A DNA stretch of 64,000 nt from Rhodospirillaceae bacterium LM-1 (GTDB lineage: Bacteria > Pseudomonadota > Alphaproteobacteria > Rhodospirillales > WMHbin7): positions 79,676 to 143,675 of the forward strand of contig CACUVI010000002.1 in NCBI GenBank assembly GCA_902725215.1, in the 5' to 3' direction. The notes below the pieces were generated by a model. It worked only from the letters and a program-made list of their open reading frames with translations, did not search any database and had not been told where the DNA came from. A program made the position numbers and the translations under genes. Shown here piece after piece: positions 62,524-64,000 of the stretch. Within the stretch, counting starts at the first letter, position 1. Every line of letters starts with the position of its first letter.

Positions 62524-63465
62524 ATGTATCCCGGCAAGCGAATTCTGGTTACCGGCGGCGCCGGATTCTTGGGGTCGCATCTGTGCGAGCGTTTGGCCAA
62601 TGACGGAGCCGAGGTTCTGTGCGTCGACAACTACTTCACCGGACGACGCCAGAACGTGGCCCATCTGTTCGCCAACCCGCGTTTCGAGCTGATGCGCCAC
62701 GACGTGACCTTTCCGCTCTATGTCGAGGTGGACGAGATTTACAATCTGGCCTGTCCGGCCTCGCCCATCCATTACCAGTACGATCCGGTGCAGACCACCA
62801 AGACCAGCGTGCATGGCGCCATCAACATGCTGGGGTTGGCCAAGCGCACAAGGGCCAAGATTTTCCAGGCCTCGACCAGCGAGGTTTACGGCGATCCCGA
62901 CATCCACCCGCAGCCGGAAAGCTATCGCGGCAACGTCAATCCCATCGGTCCCCGCGCTTGCTACGACGAAGGCAAGCGCTGCGCCGAAACCCTGTTCTTC
63001 GATTACAAGCGCCAGCACAATTTGCGCATCCGGGTGGCTCGCATCTTCAACACCTATGGACCGCGCATGCACCCCAATGACGGGCGCGTGGTTTCGAATT
63101 TCATCGTCCAGGCGCTGTCCAACCAGCCGATCACCATCTATGGCAACGGCCAACAGACGCGCAGTTTTTGCTATGTCGATGATCTGATCGAAGGTTTCGT
63201 GCGCCTGATGGCCGCCCCCGACGAGGTGACGGGTCCGGTCAATCTGGGCAATCCCGGCGAATTCACCATGCTGGAACTGGCCGAGAAAGTCATCGCGCTG
63301 ACCAAATCCTCATCGAAGCTGGAATTCAAGCCGCTGCCGACCGACGATCCCTTGCAGCGCTGTCCCGACATCACGCAAGCCAAGGGCAAGCTGGGCTGGG
63401 AACCCAAGGTGGCGCTGGAAGAAGGGTTGGGCCGCACCATCGCCTATTTCAGGGGGATATTGTAG
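62524..63465 (+). CDS. UDP-glucuronate decarboxylase-like NAD-dependent epimerase
   Basis: A 313-aa extended short-chain dehydrogenase. NAD-binding [10 protein letters not shown] is at the start, the catalytic Tyr-x3-Lys is YDEGK, and [29 protein letters not shown] plus the [18 protein letters not shown] end block are typical of UDP-xylose synthase/UDP-glucuronate decarboxylase. It makes UDP-xylose (or a related nucleotide sugar) for surface polysaccharide. An ATG at 62512 is an alternative start. GGATGGACGC precedes 62524. Confidence 0.9.
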   Translation: MYPGKRILVTGGAGFLGSHLCERLANDGAEVLCVDNYFTGRRQNVAHLFANPRFELMRHDVTFPLYVEVDEIYNLACPASPIHYQYDPVQTTKTSVHGAINMLGLAKRTRAKIFQASTSEVYGDPDIHPQPESYRGNVNPIGPRACYDEGKRCAETLFFDYKRQHNLRIRVARIFNTYGPRMHPNDGRVVSNFIVQALSNQPITIYGNGQQTRSFCYVDDLIEGFVRLMAAPDEVTGPVNLGNPGEFTMLELAEKVIALTKSSSKLEFKPLPTDDPLQRCPDITQAKGKLGWEPKVALEEGLGRTIAYFRGIL

Positions 63466-63513
63466 GGGGCAAAAGCCCCTCGCCCGATGGCGGAGGGGCA
63501 ACCAAGAATTCCT

Positions 63514-63536
63514 CCCTCTCCCCTGTGGGGAGAGGG
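63514..63536. repeat. CCCTCTCCCC palindrome, copy 1
   Basis: CCCTCTCCCC-TGT-GGGGAGAGGG is a perfect 10-bp dyad just before the DUF559 gene. The following bases (about 63537-63552) form the G-rich tract that supplies its ribosome site. It belongs to the same class as the two copies after the gene. Confidence 0.75.
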
Positions 63537-63552
63537 TCGGGGCGAGGGGGAG

Positions 63553-63900
63553 ATGGATATTTCAACCGGCAAAGCCCGTTCCCTGCGCCAAGCAATGACC
63601 GATGCCGAGCGGCGATTATGGTCCATTCTGCGTGGACGAAATCTGGGCGGCTTCAAGTTCCGCCGACAGCATCCCTGCGGGTCTTATGTTCTCGATTTCG
63701 CCTGTATCGAACGAATGCTCGCTGTCGAAGCGGATGGCGGACAACATGCGGATAGCGAAGCCGATTTGCGCCGGACGAAATGGCTTGAATCCCAAGGGTG
63801 GCGGGTAATGCGATTCTGGAATAACGACATTCTTGCCAATACCGATGGCGTCGCCGCGGTCATTCTTCAGGAGTTGCAGGATAGGCCGGAACGGACATAG
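63553..63900 (+). CDS. DUF559 (Vsr-like) endonuclease-domain protein
   Basis: A 115-aa protein with the DUF559 core: MTDAERRLWSILRGRNLGGFKFRRQHPCGSYVLDFACIERMLAVEADGGQH, then WRVMRFWNNDILAN. The fold is like very-short-patch-repair endonucleases, with D, E and D/H metal-binding residues at LDFAC and EADGGQH. The function in bacteria is unproven. The start at 63553 follows a G-rich site. CCCTCTCCC palindromes lie on both sides, a setting seen with many DUF559 genes. Confidence 0.85.
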   Translation: MDISTGKARSLRQAMTDAERRLWSILRGRNLGGFKFRRQHPCGSYVLDFACIERMLAVEADGGQHADSEADLRRTKWLESQGWRVMRFWNNDILANTDGVAAVILQELQDRPERT

Positions 63901-63926
63901 CCCTCACCCGGCTCACGATGTTCGCC

Positions 63927-63949
63927 ACCCTCTCCCAGAGGGAGAGGGT
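63927..63949. repeat. CCCTCTCCC palindrome, copy 2
   Basis: ACCCTCTCCC-AGA-GGGAGAGGGT is a perfect 10-bp dyad after the DUF559 gene. The lead-in (CCCTCACCCGGCTCACGATG) is the flanking part of the same dispersed element. Confidence 0.75.
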
Positions 63950-63967
63950 ACCCAACAAATGCCTACA

Positions 63968-63987
63968 TCTCCCCCAGAGGGAGAGGG
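63968..63987. repeat. CCCTCTCCC palindrome, copy 3 (imperfect)
   Basis: TCTCCC pairs with GGGAGA here, with the right arm continuing as GGGAGAGGG followed by TTTT. It is a shorter, imperfect copy of the two preceding palindromes. The window ends 13 nt later. Confidence 0.6.
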
Positions 63988-64000
63988 TTTTACAATAGAG

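Noticed and set aside
1..64000. CRISPR arrays, tRNA or rRNA genes, IS elements, prophage or restriction-modification systems
   Set aside because: No regularly spaced repeats, tRNA-like cloverleaf, transposase, integrase or phage structural gene was seen. The YgjP protease and DUF559 gene alone are not evidence for a defence system.

Overview
The window is GC-rich and densely packed, with no stretch over about 220 bp without a gene. It looks like chromosome from an alphaproteobacterium, most likely a Rhodospirillales member near Magnetospirillum/Rhodospirillaceae. Support for this is a three-gene petABC operon, PhaR/PhaC/PhaZ polyhydroxybutyrate genes, cobalamin genes named and ordered as in alphaproteobacteria, a speF-type leader before ornithine decarboxylase, and intergenic palindromes of the common alphaproteobacterial 'atggccgggt...acccggccat' type. 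The taxonomic call is an inference, because no rRNA or marker phylogeny is available. No tRNA, rRNA, CRISPR array, IS element or prophage was seen.

Layout. 1-5.7 kb: the end of uvrD, prmA, an ELM1-family protein, a ThDP enzyme and a DsbA-like protein. 5.8-9.5 kb: an orphan flagellar hook-family gene behind a near-perfect sigma-54 promoter, ornithine decarboxylase with a structured leader and an overlapping small ORF, and phaR. 9.6-13.7 kb: a NIT-domain chemoreceptor, a STAS protein, and a PHA synthase gene overlapping a small PhaE-like gene. 13.7-18.3 kb: methionine salvage (mtnA, mtnP) and the cytochrome bc1 operon. 18.5-29.3 kb: trmL, mobB, an M32 carboxypeptidase, a secreted hydrolase, a SafE-Sco1-cobB operon behind an FNR-type box, phaZ behind a TGC palindrome, ycgN, a DapA-like gene, a YgjP-type metalloprotease and a Bcr/CflA transporter. 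29.4-34.2 kb: small regulatory and motility-type proteins, a Crp/Fnr regulator, Sel1/SPOR, Nudix, a YjfB-like protein and a pirin.

34.2-55.1 kb is a large cobalamin region: cobA, creA, cbiD, cobK, a CuA cupredoxin, cobM, a cbiG-cobJ fusion, cobI, cobL, cobH, cbiX, cobD, cobQ, cobO, cobN, cobW, cobU/P, cobC, cobS and cobT. Together with cobB at 23.4 kb it holds most of the corrin and lower-ligand assembly steps. It mixes early-cobalt ('anaerobic') signatures (CbiX, CbiD, CbiG) with late-cobalt, oxygen-route signatures (CobN, CobW). CobG/CobZ, CobF, threonine-phosphate decarboxylase and BluB are absent from this window. Most adjacent genes overlap by 1-8 nt, and the divergent gaps look too short for a standard cobalamin riboswitch.

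55.2-64 kb: a hemerythrin-dCACHE histidine kinase missing one canonical iron ligand, a four-gene unit of two degenerate EAL proteins plus a two-gene ABC exporter, a PPP-type phosphatase, a UDP-glucuronate decarboxylase-like enzyme, and a DUF559 endonuclease-like gene sitting among CCCTCTCCC palindromes.

The strongest candidates for new biology are: the tandem inactive-looking EAL pair with its ABC transporter; the 174-aa protein ending in a FliM-like CheY-binding peptide; the Tat-exported CuA protein in the B12 cluster; the altered hemerythrin kinase; and the leader plus overlapping small ORF of ornithine decarboxylase.
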